Notes: generated from the letters alone by a model not told the origin. A stretch of 64,000 nt of DNA from Paraburkholderia sp. D15 (GCF_029910215.1 NZ_CP110397.1:62001-126000); one strand, 5' to 3'. Shown: positions 18,330 through 27,824, numbered from the stretch's first letter. Numbers and translations: made by a program.

Positions 18330-18944
18330 TTACTCCGACGCTTCGTCGCGCGCCTCGCGGCGGCGCGCGCGGCGCGCGACAGTCAGCTTGCGATTGGCGA
18401 CGGAGGCGTCTTCGCAGCTATCGACGAGGTTCGAATAGACCGCTCGCAGCGTCTTGAGGGTGATCGCGAGTTCGCTGGGCGTGACGCCCTTCATGGACAT
18501 GCGTTCGATCTGCCAGGCGCGCGGCGCGAGTTCCGCGACGATCGCCGCGCCGGCTGCGGTAATGGACAGATGAATGTTGCGGCGGTCCGAGGGCGACTCG
18601 CTGCGCTGAATGTAGCCCTTGGTTTCCAGTGCACTGACCGCGCGCGACAGATAGGACAGTTCGGAACCCGTATGGCTCGCGAGGTCCGACAGCGTCTGAT
18701 GATCTTCGTGACGCAGTGCGGCGAGCACGCGCCAGGTTTGCAGATTGATGTTGTGCGCCTTGAGGTCGTCGCTGAAACGCGCGGCGATGATGCTGGCCGC
18801 ACGGTTGAGCAGATAGCCGACGGAGTGGTCCAGATCGTGATCGGGCCGCTCGGCCGGCAATGGCTGAGCCGTTGAAGGCGACGCACGTTCGGCGGTTGCG
18901 GGACGGACTCGCGGGGCGCGCGAGGTGGGCACGGATTTGGGCAT
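18330..18944 (-). CDS. MarR-family transcriptional regulator
   Basis: 204 residues from ATG 18944; the upstream in-frame extension is not MarR-like. After a Pro/Ser-rich leader of about 30 residues comes the MarR winged helix: LDHSVGYLLNRAASIIAARF, TLSDLASHTGSELSYLSRAVSALETKGYI, and the wing RSESPSDRRNIHLSITAAG. The last 20 residues are strongly basic. It is divergent from the porin at 19116, and the shared region holds an 8-bp palindrome GCTTAAGC (18984-18991). MarR repressors commonly respond to phenolics, which fits the surrounding genes. Confidence 0.9.
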   Translation of the reverse strand: MPKSVPTSRAPRVRPATAERASPSTAQPLPAERPDHDLDHSVGYLLNRAASIIAARFSDDLKAHNINLQTWRVLAALRHEDHQTLSDLASHTGSELSYLSRAVSALETKGYIQRSESPSDRRNIHLSITAAGAAIVAELAPRAWQIERMSMKGVTPSELAITLKTLRAVYSNLVDSCEDASVANRKLTVARRARRREARDEASE

Positions 18945-19115
18945 GAGTGGCTTCTGACGCTGCGGGGTCGAAACTGAATGATAGCTTAAGCAACCGCCAC
19001 AAAGAATCAGAATCGCTGCGCCGCGAATAGCGGTGCGGAACATAAGAACGCCGCACCCGGCGCATCGCACGCATTCGATGCCCGGGTAGCGGAACAAGGT
19101 AAATTGGAGACGACA

Positions 19116-20243
19116 ATGAAACGTGCGCTTTTTTCCGGGCTGGTTATGGCAACGCTTAGTTCTGCGACATATGCGCAGAGCGTCACGCTTTACGGCGTGA
19201 TCGACACGGGCGTCGAATTCGTCAATCACGTCGGCGCGAAAGGCGACACGCTCGTACGCATGCCGGCGAATAGCGGCCTCATTCCTTCACGCTGGGGCTT
19301 GCGCGGTGTCGAGAATCTCGGCGGCGGCTTGCAGGCTTTGTTCGTGCTGGAGGACGGTTTCAATACGCGTGGCGGCGACATCAGCCAGGGCGGGCGTCTG
19401 TTCGGCCGTCAGTCGTGGGTCGGGTTGTCCGGCGGCTGGGGCACGCTTTCGTTCGGCCGCCAGTACACGATGACTGCATTTGCGCTCGCCGAAACCGAGA
19501 TTTCCGGGCCTGCCGTGTATAGCCTCGGTTCGTTCGACAACTACTTGCCCAACACACGTGCCGACAACAGCATCGCATACAAGGGCAAGTTCGGCCCCGT
19601 GACGATCGGCGCGATGTATTCATTCGGACGCGATTCGGCGGGCACCGGCAATTCACCGGGGCAGGGCACGTGCGCGGGCCAGGTCGCAGGCGACTTCTCA
19701 CAGTGCAGGAATATTTCCGCGTTGTTGCGTTACGACGGCACGAATTTCGGTGCGGCGGCTTCTTATGAGGAACAGCGCGGCGGCCAGAATGCGGCCTTCA
19801 ATTTTTTCGACGGATTCGCGCCCGCGCCGCTCGGCCGCAACGGCAAGGACATCCGCACGCTGGTCAACGCTTATGCAAGGCTCGGCGGCGTGAAGTTCGA
19901 CGCCGGCTGGCTCGGACGACGCGTGGAACCCGGCGAAGGCGGCCCGGCGTCCGTGCGCTCGGACCTGTATTTCGCGGGCGCGACGTACCTGATCACGCCG
20001 GCGTTCGAGGTGGACGGCGAAGGCTTTCGCATGGTCAACCACCAGCACGACACGCGCGCAAGCATGGCGATGCTGCGCGGTGCCTACTTTCTCTCCAAGC
20101 GCACGGTCGCTTATGTGCAAGCCGCCTACCTGATGAACAGCACGCGTGCGGCCTACAACGTCAGCGCAGGCGGACCAGGCGCTACGCCCGGTGTGGGGAT
20201 GAACCAGACCGGCGCGATGGCGGGCTTGCAGCACAGCTTTTAA
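19116..20243 (+). CDS. Gram-negative trimeric porin
   Basis: 375 residues. ATG 19116 follows TTGGAGACGACA. The signal peptide ends at TYA-Q, then QSVTLYGVIDTGVEFVNH begins the first beta strand. The SRWGLRGVENLGGGLQALFVLE and LFGRQSWVGLS segments and the last residues GLQHSF (terminal Phe) are those of Burkholderia OpcP-type porins. Loop 3 (residues ~115-150) contains the constriction-like EISGPAVYSLG. It probably supplies outer-membrane uptake for the aromatic substrate. First gene of the MarR-divergent unit with GST and glutathione reductase. Confidence 0.93.
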   Translation: MKRALFSGLVMATLSSATYAQSVTLYGVIDTGVEFVNHVGAKGDTLVRMPANSGLIPSRWGLRGVENLGGGLQALFVLEDGFNTRGGDISQGGRLFGRQSWVGLSGGWGTLSFGRQYTMTAFALAETEISGPAVYSLGSFDNYLPNTRADNSIAYKGKFGPVTIGAMYSFGRDSAGTGNSPGQGTCAGQVAGDFSQCRNISALLRYDGTNFGAAASYEEQRGGQNAAFNFFDGFAPAPLGRNGKDIRTLVNAYARLGGVKFDAGWLGRRVEPGEGGPASVRSDLYFAGATYLITPAFEVDGEGFRMVNHQHDTRASMAMLRGAYFLSKRTVAYVQAAYLMNSTRAAYNVSAGGPGATPGVGMNQTGAMAGLQHSF

Positions 20244-20300
20244 CGAAGTCATAAGCAGTATTGAATGTCGTTTCATCGTTCACAATCTCGGGAGTCATTG

Positions 20301-21086
20301 ATGGTAGAGCTTTATCATTTCTGGAGTTCGATCTGCTCCGTTCGCGTTCGCATGGCGCTCGAAGAGAAGCAGGTGTCCTGGACGAGCCGGTACGTGGACC
20401 TGTTTAAGTTCGAACAACTGCGTCCCGAATACCTCGCGATCAACCCCGAAGGCGTAGTGCCGACGCTGGTTCACAACGGCGAGGTGATTTGCGATTCGGG
20501 CGTGATCAACGAATACATCGAAGCGGCCTTCGACGGCATTGCGTTGATGCCCGCCGATCCGTTGAAAGCGGCGCGTGTGCGTGGCTTCATCAAGGACTGC
20601 GAGGACGGATTCGAGGCCATCGTCAAACTGACCATGGTGAAGTATATTCTGCCGAAACTGCGCAACCGCTGGGGCGATGAGGCATTGCGCGAGCAGGCTG
20701 CCCGCAGGCCGTCGAAGTTTCTCAAGGACCTTCATTCGCGCGCAGTTCGCGGGGAAATCACCGAGGGCGAACTTGCCGAGGCGAGCGCGAGAATCGGCAC
20801 CTTCCTGGATCACCTCGAGAAAGTCCTTGTGCCCGGCGAGTGGCTTGCCGGCGATTTTTCGCTGGCGGACATCTGCGTTGCGCCTTTCATGTTCCGGCTG
20901 TCGGCGCTCGGGCAGGCCGGTTTCTGGTCGGACACGAAACGCCCGAAGGTTCATGCGTGGTACGCCGCATTATCTGCGCGTCCGTCGTTCAAGGTTGCCA
21001 CCAGTTGGCCTGACGAGTCCGGCGGCGGTTATGAAGAGGTGGGACTGTCCCATCGTGATCGCGATCATCTGCAAGGCGCGGCATGA
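20301..21086 (+). CDS. Glutathione S-transferase family protein
   Basis: 261 residues from ATG 20301, with GGGAG upstream. The N-terminal thioredoxin-like domain has YHFWSSICSVRVRMALEEK (a Ser in the usual GSH-activating position), NPEGVVPTLVHNGEVICDSGVINEYIE (cis-Pro loop and the Glu/Asp-Ser GSH-binding pair), followed by an all-alpha C-terminal domain with SLADICVAPF. Bacterial GSTs of this kind act in isomerisation, dehalogenation or ether cleavage of aromatics. The adjacent glutathione reductase gene suggests a reaction that consumes GSH or makes GSSG. Confidence 0.9.
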   Translation: MVELYHFWSSICSVRVRMALEEKQVSWTSRYVDLFKFEQLRPEYLAINPEGVVPTLVHNGEVICDSGVINEYIEAAFDGIALMPADPLKAARVRGFIKDCEDGFEAIVKLTMVKYILPKLRNRWGDEALREQAARRPSKFLKDLHSRAVRGEITEGELAEASARIGTFLDHLEKVLVPGEWLAGDFSLADICVAPFMFRLSALGQAGFWSDTKRPKVHAWYAALSARPSFKVATSWPDESGGGYEEVGLSHRDRDHLQGAA

Positions 21087-21162
21087 GCATTGGCGTAATG
21101 TCGTTATTTGGCCGGCGTGTAGCGGCATTCACGACGATAAACGGTTCAGGTGAGACGTACAC

Positions 21163-22548
21163 ATGCAGGATGTAAAAGTCGATTTGCTGGTGATAGGAGG
21201 AGGCTCGGGCGGTGTCCGGGCGGCTCGCGTGGCGGCAGGCCACGGTGCGCGGGTCGTTCTGGTGGAGGAACACCGTCTGGGCGGAACCTGCGTGATTCGC
21301 GGCTGCGTACCGAAGAAGCTGATGGTTCTGGCGTCGCGCTTCAGGACGGAGTTCGATGACGCCGCGGGCTTCGGATGGGACATGGGCGCACCTCGTTTCG
21401 ACTGGAGAAAACTCAAGAGCGCCGTCGATCAGGAGGTGGATCGCCTGGAGAAGCTCTACGCGGGCCTGCTCGAAAGTGCCGGCGTCGAAGTGCTTCACGA
21501 TCGCGCCGTGTTCGACGATGCTCATACCGTGCGTCTGATGTCGAGCGGTCGGACCATACGGGCGGACCATGTCCTCATCGCAACGGGCGCGGTGCCGGAC
21601 GGCACGCACGATATTCCCGGCGGACAATGGATCGCCAACTCGAACCAACTGTTCGAGTGGGGCGCTCAGCCCGCGCGAGTCGTGGTTCAAGGCGCAGGCT
21701 ACATCGGGCTCGAATTCGCGAGCGTGTTGCGGCTGCTCGGTTCCGAAGTGACTGTCGTGATGAGGGGAACGCGGGTGCTGCGCGGATTCGACGACGAAGT
21801 CCGCTCGCATCTCCAGGCTGCGTTGATCGAATCCGGGATACGAATCGTGGAGCAGACACAACTGACGCGGATCGACCGGTGTGAGCAAAGCGGCACATTG
21901 TCGGTCCGGCTTTCGAACGGCACGCAACTGGAGGCCGACGCGGTGTTGGGCGCCACAGGGCGCGTCCCGAATACCGCGAACCTGCGTCTGGATAGAGCCG
22001 GAGTTCAGCTGGACAGGCGCGGCGCCGTTGTCGTAACGGACCTGGCATGCACGACTTCGCCCGGCATTTACGCGGTCGGAGACGTCGCCAACGTGGTCGC
22101 GCTGACGCCCGTTGCGATCCGTGAAGGACACGCTTTGGCCGACAGGCTGTTCGGTGGCAAGGAGCCGCTCTGTCCGCCCCTTGTTACACCCACGGCAGTG
22201 TTTACCACGCCGGAGGTGGGCATCACAGGGCTTTCAGAGGAAGCAGCAATAGCCGCTTTCCCGGACGAGATCGATGTCTTCGTGTCACGCTTCCGTCCAA
22301 TGAAGGCGAGGTTGTCCGCGCGGACTGGCCAGGTACTGATGAAGCTCATCGTGCATCGTCCGACTGATCGTCTGCTCGGCGTGCATATGGTCGGACCCGA
22401 GGCGGCGGAAATGATCCAGTTGCTGAGCGTCGCCGTGCAAGCCGGCCTGCGCAAAAGCGATGTCGACACCACGCTCGCGGTGCATCCGACAGCGGCCGAG
22501 GAATTCACCATGATGCGCGAGCCGGTCCGTCGTTATCCGCCGCATTGA
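21163..22548 (+). CDS. gor: Glutathione-disulfide reductase
   Basis: 461 residues. FAD-binding VIGGGSGGVRAARVAAGHG, the redox pair in GTCVIRGCVPKKLM (C43, C48), the NADPH-domain motif GAGYIGLEFASVLRLLGSEV and the C-terminal active-site His-Glu in HPTAAEEFTMMR identify a class I pyridine nucleotide-disulfide oxidoreductase. The CVxxGCVPKK sequence is specific to glutathione reductases over lipoamide dehydrogenases. Located 76 bp after the GST. Presence beside a catabolic GST, rather than as a housekeeping singleton, suggests it recycles glutathione used in this pathway. Confidence 0.88.
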   Translation: MQDVKVDLLVIGGGSGGVRAARVAAGHGARVVLVEEHRLGGTCVIRGCVPKKLMVLASRFRTEFDDAAGFGWDMGAPRFDWRKLKSAVDQEVDRLEKLYAGLLESAGVEVLHDRAVFDDAHTVRLMSSGRTIRADHVLIATGAVPDGTHDIPGGQWIANSNQLFEWGAQPARVVVQGAGYIGLEFASVLRLLGSEVTVVMRGTRVLRGFDDEVRSHLQAALIESGIRIVEQTQLTRIDRCEQSGTLSVRLSNGTQLEADAVLGATGRVPNTANLRLDRAGVQLDRRGAVVVTDLACTTSPGIYAVGDVANVVALTPVAIREGHALADRLFGGKEPLCPPLVTPTAVFTTPEVGITGLSEEAAIAAFPDEIDVFVSRFRPMKARLSARTGQVLMKLIVHRPTDRLLGVHMVGPEAAEMIQLLSVAVQAGLRKSDVDTTLAVHPTAAEEFTMMREPVRRYPPH

Positions 22549-22675
22549 GGACACTGCGCGCAAGCGAGCGCTGCGTTTCGGCCTGCTCGTGCGCGTTGCT
22601 CGTGCTTGCGTTCTGCGTGAGCCGCACCGTTGAGCAGCCGTACGGTGCCCGCATTCAGCCGCGCGCGGCGCGGAC

Positions 22676-23557
22676 TTACATGGACGATTTGCGCGCCAGC
22701 GAAATAAATGTACGCACCGCTGCATCGGTTTCGTGCTTGCGGCTGAGCAGCAGCAAATCAGCCGACAACTCGCTATTCAACAGCGGACGATAGACGAGGT
22801 GCGGAATATTCACCTTGTCGAGCGACGCCGGCACGAGGGCCACGCCCATCCCCGCAGCTGCGAGCGCCAGGACGCTCAACGTGCTGGATACCCGATGTGC
22901 CACCTCGACTTCGAAGCCATACTGCCGGCGCAGTATCGCGGCGCTGTCTTCGCCGTTGTCGGGCGCGTAGACGATCAACGGCTCCGCCGCGACGGCGGCG
23001 AGTGACACGCGTTTCCTGCGCGCTAAAGCATGGGTGTCGGCCATCGCCACGATCATCGGCCATTCTCCGGCCTTTTCCGCAGTGAGCTGGTCGTCCAGTT
23101 GCAGGCCGAAGTGCGGGCTATAACCGACATCGATCTTGTCGGCGATGATCGCTTCCGGCTGCAAATGCGGCGGCAGTTCGATCAACTCGAGCCCGACGGC
23201 GGGATAGCCCGCATGCAGCGCACGCATGTCGCGCATCAAACCGCCTGCGAGTACCGCGTTGCCCGCAAAACCGATTCTCACGTGGCCTGTCTCCCCGCGA
23301 AGCGAGCGTTGCACAATGTCCACGGCACGTTCCGCTTGCGCCAACGTGCGCCGCGCTTCGATCGTCAGCAACTCGCCGGCTTCCGTCAGCGCGACTTTTT
23401 TGCTGGTCCGAATAAATAGCGCACCGCCGACCTCCGCTTCGAGCGCACGAATCTGCATGCTCAACGCGGGTTGCACAATGTTCAGCCGGCGCGCGGCCCG
23501 CCCGAAATGACCTTCTTCGGCAACGGCAAGGAAATAGCGTAGGTGTCGCAGTTCCAT
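22676..23557 (-). CDS. LysR-family transcriptional regulator (copy A of a duplicated pair)
   Basis: 293 residues from ATG 23557 (MELRHLRYFLAVAEEGHFGR). Winged helix at residues 1-60 (AARRLNIVQPALSMQIRALE), then HVRIGFAGNAVLAGGL and KIDVGYSP in the effector domain, as in BenM/CatM-type activators. Its close paralogue is at 52494-53390. Each is divergent from a SnoaL-like gene and both have a shared 30-bp site exactly 23 nt upstream of their start codon. It probably regulates the 23680 gene and itself. Confidence 0.93.
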   Translation of the reverse strand: MELRHLRYFLAVAEEGHFGRAARRLNIVQPALSMQIRALEAEVGGALFIRTSKKVALTEAGELLTIEARRTLAQAERAVDIVQRSLRGETGHVRIGFAGNAVLAGGLMRDMRALHAGYPAVGLELIELPPHLQPEAIIADKIDVGYSPHFGLQLDDQLTAEKAGEWPMIVAMADTHALARRKRVSLAAVAAEPLIVYAPDNGEDSAAILRRQYGFEVEVAHRVSSTLSVLALAAAGMGVALVPASLDKVNIPHLVYRPLLNSELSADLLLLSRKHETDAAVRTFISLARKSSM

Positions 23558-23580
23558 ATCACGCCCGGCGATCAGCAAAG

Positions 23581-23610
23581 GTGATTAATCGGTCAATTCA
23601 ATCTATTTGT
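23581..23610. promoter_or_regulatory. Conserved LysR site A (27 of 30 bases shared with 52441-52470)
   Basis: The 30 bases starting GTGATTAATCGGTCAA are matched by the reverse complement of 52441-52470 with three mismatches. In both loci the GTGAT end is 23 nt from the LysR start codon, while other bases in the intergenic region have diverged. Such retention between duplicated divergent promoters points to the regulator's binding site and overlapping promoter. Confidence 0.7.
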
Positions 23611-23679
23611 CTTTATTGTGATTCTGACCGATCCTGTCCGGGTTGCGCAATCTCGCGCGCCTGCTCGAAGGAAAACATC

Positions 23680-24255
23680 ATGGAAACACGCGTTGAAGAC
23701 CGTTTGCAGATCACGGACCTGATTACCGGCTGGATGCGCCGCGACCTTGGTCAATGGGAAGAATTGCGCGATCTGTTCCATGCGGACGGCGTCATCGAAA
23801 TCACCTGGTACGAAGGTCCGTTCAACGAGTTCGTGGACCGGTCGATGGAAATGGGCGCATCGGATTTCAGGACCAAGCATCTGATCGGCACACCTGTCGT
23901 GACATTCAATGGCGACAGAGCCATCGTCGAAACGAACGCGATGATCGTTGGCGACAACGTGAAATTGAATCTTGGCTGCGAAACCCATAACCGGTTTTAC
24001 GACCTGGTGGAAAAGCGCGATGGCGTATGGAAGATTGTCAAGCGCCAAAGCGTCTACGACATGGGCTCGTTTATTTTTCCCTGCGGGCTGGTGGAGATCG
24101 AAGCGGACGTCGTGGCGCGTTACCCGCGCGAATACGCCGCCTTGGCCTATGTCCTCGAGAAAAGCGGTTTTCCGGTTGATCGCGTGTTTGCCACCCGTGG
24201 CAGTGAGCTGGAACGCAAGATGAAAAGCGATGCGCGCGCCTGGCTCATCACGTAG
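23680..24255 (+). CDS. SnoaL-like (NTF2-fold) protein, copy A
   Basis: 191 residues from ATG 23680, with AAGGAAA upstream. VEDRLQITDLITGWMRRDLG begins a SnoaL-like/ring-hydroxylase-beta-like barrel. GASDFRTKHLIGTPVVTFNG and NRFYDLVEKRDGVWKIVKRQ are conserved in its paralogue at 51793-52368 (same length, most positions identical). The C-terminal ~50 residues (YPREYAALAYVLEKSGFPVD...) extend beyond a minimal NTF2 fold. Divergent from its LysR partner. Enzymatic role unknown; members of this fold act as dehydratases, isomerases or decarboxylases. Confidence 0.88.
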   Translation: METRVEDRLQITDLITGWMRRDLGQWEELRDLFHADGVIEITWYEGPFNEFVDRSMEMGASDFRTKHLIGTPVVTFNGDRAIVETNAMIVGDNVKLNLGCETHNRFYDLVEKRDGVWKIVKRQSVYDMGSFIFPCGLVEIEADVVARYPREYAALAYVLEKSGFPVDRVFATRGSELERKMKSDARAWLIT

Positions 24256-24455
24256 GTGGAAGACCTGAAGTGGTCACGCGCACGCTCGCAAATGTCGTCA
24301 GCCACGGACGCCTTGGCGCGTGCTGCTGCTTCAGAGCAGGTTCTTTCGGGCGGTAATGCGGCGATGGCATGGTCGTTAAAACAGGCAGGCGTCGTTCGCC
24401 GCCGTTGACACCCAATTCATGAACAGTTCCTCATTCCCTGATCTGAAGGAATATC

Positions 24456-25451
24456 TTGAAATCGAAGTTTTTTGCGACCTGCTTTTGCAGCCTGATTGCG
24501 TTCGCTGGCCTGAATCAAACGACCTCAGCGCAGATTCATGAGGATTCTCCGATGAACGAAGATATTGCATCCCGTCTTGCACAGGCAAACGCCGCGTTAC
24601 TGGCTCAGTGCCCAGCGGTTCAGCATCCACAGGGCGAGGACCAGTTGCCCGTCCACATTACCTCGTGGGGAACGACCGGTCCGACGGTCTTCTTCGTGCA
24701 CGGTGGAGTGCAGGGTGGTTTGGGCGGTGGGCCCGAAACATTCGCCGCGCAGAAGGCGTTATCCGAGCAGGGTTGGGAACTTAAACTGATCGACCGACTC
24801 GGCTTTGGAGATAGCCCCTCGCGCGGACGGGATGATATGGAGGCGGATGCAAAGCTTATCGCAGATAACCTCGGGACAAGCGCACATCTGGTCGGGCACT
24901 CATGGGGCGGGGCGGAGGCATTGCTTGCCGCAGCGCAACGGCCGGACTCCGTTCGCTCGCTCATTCTCATAGAGCCTGCAGTGCACCCGATGTTGCTCAC
25001 CGATCCGCAAAGCATGGCAGATCCGAAGGTCAAGGCCGGCATCGAAATGATCGGTCGGCTGACTCTCGAAGCGAAAACCCCCGCAGCATTTGCGATGTCT
25101 TTTGCGCAAACGCTGGGCGAATCCAATCCATCTGAAGCCGCGCTCATGGCGCATCCCGAAACTGCATCCGCTTTGGGCTGCTCCCTGCTTCGTGGCAGGA
25201 GAGCAACGCCCGCAACCATGCGGGCAGCGGCCGATGCAGTCGCCAGGGCGCGCATTCCGGTTCTGGTCATTTCGGGTGGTTATAGCGACAGGCAGGACGA
25301 AACAGCGGAAGCAACTGCCAGGATTTTGCATGGTCGACATGTGGTGGTCCGATCTCCCAATCACTTCATACAACAGGCAAACGCCGGTGAGTTCAACCGG
25401 GCCATCGTCTCGTTCATGCGGGATGTAGACCGTAAAAAAGGCGCGCAGTAG
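24456..25451 (+). CDS. Exported alpha/beta hydrolase
   Basis: 331 residues if started at TTG 24456 (GAAGGAA upstream), which gives a plausible Sec signal peptide (FATCFCSLIAFAGLNQTTSA); ATG 24552 would remove it and leave a 299-residue cytoplasmic protein. Hydrolase features: oxyanion loop FFVHGGVQGG, nucleophile elbow LVGHSWGGAEALLA and catalytic-His region RSPNHFIQQANAGEF, with an acid probably in the ISGGYSD loop. It could hydrolyse esters or lactones in the periplasm before uptake. The start choice, and therefore localisation, is not settled. Confidence 0.8.
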   Translation: MKSKFFATCFCSLIAFAGLNQTTSAQIHEDSPMNEDIASRLAQANAALLAQCPAVQHPQGEDQLPVHITSWGTTGPTVFFVHGGVQGGLGGGPETFAAQKALSEQGWELKLIDRLGFGDSPSRGRDDMEADAKLIADNLGTSAHLVGHSWGGAEALLAAAQRPDSVRSLILIEPAVHPMLLTDPQSMADPKVKAGIEMIGRLTLEAKTPAAFAMSFAQTLGESNPSEAALMAHPETASALGCSLLRGRRATPATMRAAADAVARARIPVLVISGGYSDRQDETAEATARILHGRHVVVRSPNHFIQQANAGEFNRAIVSFMRDVDRKKGAQ

Positions 25452-25638
25452 TCATATATTCGAAAGACTTCACCGCGATTCGCAATGGCGGGGACACCGG
25501 ATAGCTGTTTCGCTTCAACCCGTGCCGTGCCTGCGCGGGACCCGAGGTTCCTCGCTTCGACACAACGCCAGCTTTTCGGGTCGTAGACTCCCGGCTGATC
25601 GGCGCCGGGAGCGGCGCCCGCCCCAGAGGAACCCTGTG

Positions 25639-26682
25639 ATGAAAATTATCTGTATCGAAGAACATACAATCGATCTTCCCATCGTCGAAGCAACCCGGCA
25701 GGCTTCGCTTGCCGAAGCGGGCTACATGGCCGATTGGGGCACGCGGGTCAAGGATCGCCCCGACAGTTTTGGCGACAACCTTCCCCACCTGCAGGATCTG
25801 TCGTCGGCCGTGGGATTTGCGCGTGACATGGGTCTAGGGCGAATCGCAGCAATGGACCAGCACGGCATCGACATGCAGGTGGTGTCGTACAGCAGCCCCC
25901 TGCAACTGGCACCGCGAGAACAGGCCGTGCAGCTCGCACGGGCGGCTAACGACCGTCTCGCCCAGGCGAGCGACGCCTATCCATCGCGTTTGCGGGGCTT
26001 CGCGACGCTACCCTGGCAGGATCCCGACGCGGCGGCGGCAGAGTTGGAGCGCTCAGTCAAGGAACTGGGCTTCGTAGGGACGCTGATCGTCGGACGTCCC
26101 GGACAAACGTTTCTCGACGATCCGCGCTATGAGCCGGTACTCGCAAAACTGAATGAACTGCGCGTGCCGATTTACGTGCACCCGGGCTTTCCCTTGCCGC
26201 AGGTACGCGAGCCCTACTATGGCGGTCTGGACAAGGAAGTAAGCGCTCGTCTGTCGTTATTCGGATGGGGCTGGCATCACGAGGCAGGTATTCAGGTGAT
26301 TCGCATGGTGCTGGCCGGAGTGTTCGACCGTTATCCGCAGCTGCAGGTGATTAGCGGGCACTGGGGCGAAATGGTGCCGTTCTATCTGCAACGTATGGAC
26401 GACACGCTGCCGGTCGAAGTAACGGGTCTTTCGCGCACCATCTCGCAGACGTATCGCGAGCATGTCTACGTGACTCCGAGCGGCATGCTGAATCTGCCGC
26501 ACTTCAAGTTCGTTCATCAGGTGGTCGGCGCGGATCGCATCATCCATGCCGTCGATTATCCGTATCTCACCATGACGGGCGCCCGCGCATGGCTCGAATC
26601 GCTCCCGATCAGCGATGAGGAGAAAGCGATGATCGCGCACGGCAATGCCGAAGCGCTGCTGCGCCTGCCCGCATCTCACTGA
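25639..26682 (+). CDS. Amidohydrolase-superfamily decarboxylase/hydrolase
   Basis: 347 residues from ATG 25639, preceded by AGAGGA. The first motif is IEEHT, the E-x-H variant of the metal site found in 2,6-dihydroxybenzoate decarboxylase and 5-carboxyvanillate decarboxylase, rather than H-x-H. Further motifs are IYVHPGFP, VISGHWGEMVPFYLQRMDD and HAVDYPYL. It lies 60 bp upstream of a second, related amidohydrolase, and together they look like a decarboxylase pair acting on hydroxylated benzoates. The insert FGWGWHHEAGIQVIRM is a distinctive helix of this subgroup. Confidence 0.87.
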   Translation: MKIICIEEHTIDLPIVEATRQASLAEAGYMADWGTRVKDRPDSFGDNLPHLQDLSSAVGFARDMGLGRIAAMDQHGIDMQVVSYSSPLQLAPREQAVQLARAANDRLAQASDAYPSRLRGFATLPWQDPDAAAAELERSVKELGFVGTLIVGRPGQTFLDDPRYEPVLAKLNELRVPIYVHPGFPLPQVREPYYGGLDKEVSARLSLFGWGWHHEAGIQVIRMVLAGVFDRYPQLQVISGHWGEMVPFYLQRMDDTLPVEVTGLSRTISQTYREHVYVTPSGMLNLPHFKFVHQVVGADRIIHAVDYPYLTMTGARAWLESLPISDEEKAMIAHGNAEALLRLPASH

Positions 26683-26742
26683 CCGCCTTTTTGCTGCCTT
26701 TGTAAGAGCTTTCCCGCCCCCGCGAACAGAAAGGAGAACGAC

Positions 26743-27732
26743 GTGTCCAATTCATCGGCATCCAAGCCCCACAAACTCAAAAAAATCGCACTTGAAGAAC
26801 ATTTCATGCTGCCGGAGTTTGTAGAGTATTTCACACCCAACAAGCAGACTGTCTCACACGACCTCTATTACTCAGCGCTCAAGGCGCTGGGTGACTTCGG
26901 TGATCGCCGCATCGAATTAATGGACAAGAACGGCATCGACTATGTCGTGCTCTCCTTATCCGGACCCGGCGTGCAGATCGAGTTCCACACGGATGTCGCC
27001 ATCAGGCTCGCCAGGAAAGCGAACGATGACCTGGCTGCACAAATCCATAAGCGCCCCGATCGCTACGGCGGTTTTGCACACCTTCCCATGCAGGCGCCCG
27101 AAGTGGCCGCCGATGAGTTGGAACGGTGCATGCGCCAACTCAACTTCCAGGGCGCACTGATCAACGGCCACACCAACGGCATTTATCTCGACGATCCACA
27201 ATATGACGTGTTCTGGGAACGTGCATGCGCGTTGGAAGCGCCGATCTATCTGCATCCGGTGTGTCCGTTGGATCGTCCGGCAATGTATGACGGACACCCC
27301 GAGATGTGGGGGCCGACAAACAGTTGGGCGGCAGAAACGAGCGCTCACGCATTGCGCCTGGTGTTCAGTGGTGTTTTTGATCGCTTTCCGGGGCTGCAAA
27401 TCATCCTTGGCCACATGGGTGAAACCTTACCCATCCAGATGTGGCGGCTGGATAGTCGCTACGCGGTGGCCAATCGCCGCTTCGAGATCAGGAAGACGCC
27501 TTCCGATTACATCAGGAGCAACATCAAAATCACCACGGCAGGCGTCTGCGCCGATGCAGCACTGCGTTGCTCCATCGATGCCGTGGGCTTGGAGAGCGTG
27601 ATGTTCTCCATTGATCACCCGTTCGAAAGCACCGAGATCGCCAGCAAGTGGATGGATTCCGCCAAACTCACCGATGACGAGCGTGAAAAGGTTGCGCACA
27701 GCAACGCCGAAAGAATCCTCAAACTTCTCTGA
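26743..27732 (+). CDS. Gamma-resorcylate (2,6-dihydroxybenzoate) decarboxylase-like amidohydrolase
   Basis: 329 residues with GTG start at 26743, supported by AAAGGAGAACGAC. Motifs closely follow the known gamma-resorcylate decarboxylase site: IALEEHFMLPE (Glu and His metal ligands), IYLHPVCP (His ligand), LGHMGETLPIQMWRLDSR (catalytic His and substrate Arg region) and MFSIDHPFES (catalytic Asp). The enzyme family reversibly decarboxylates 2,6-dihydroxybenzoate to resorcinol without cofactor. In this island a resorcinol product could feed the two-component monooxygenase at 10672. Family assignment is strong; substrate is inferred. Confidence 0.85.
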   Translation: MSNSSASKPHKLKKIALEEHFMLPEFVEYFTPNKQTVSHDLYYSALKALGDFGDRRIELMDKNGIDYVVLSLSGPGVQIEFHTDVAIRLARKANDDLAAQIHKRPDRYGGFAHLPMQAPEVAADELERCMRQLNFQGALINGHTNGIYLDDPQYDVFWERACALEAPIYLHPVCPLDRPAMYDGHPEMWGPTNSWAAETSAHALRLVFSGVFDRFPGLQIILGHMGETLPIQMWRLDSRYAVANRRFEIRKTPSDYIRSNIKITTAGVCADAALRCSIDAVGLESVMFSIDHPFESTEIASKWMDSAKLTDDEREKVAHSNAERILKLL

Positions 27733-27824
27733 TCGGATTAACGTATTTTTCGTGCACTTTCTGGCGGTTGACGGATCCGAGCCGCATGCGGCAAGGCTTT
27801 GCGGCTCTCGGCGGTTCGCGTGAG

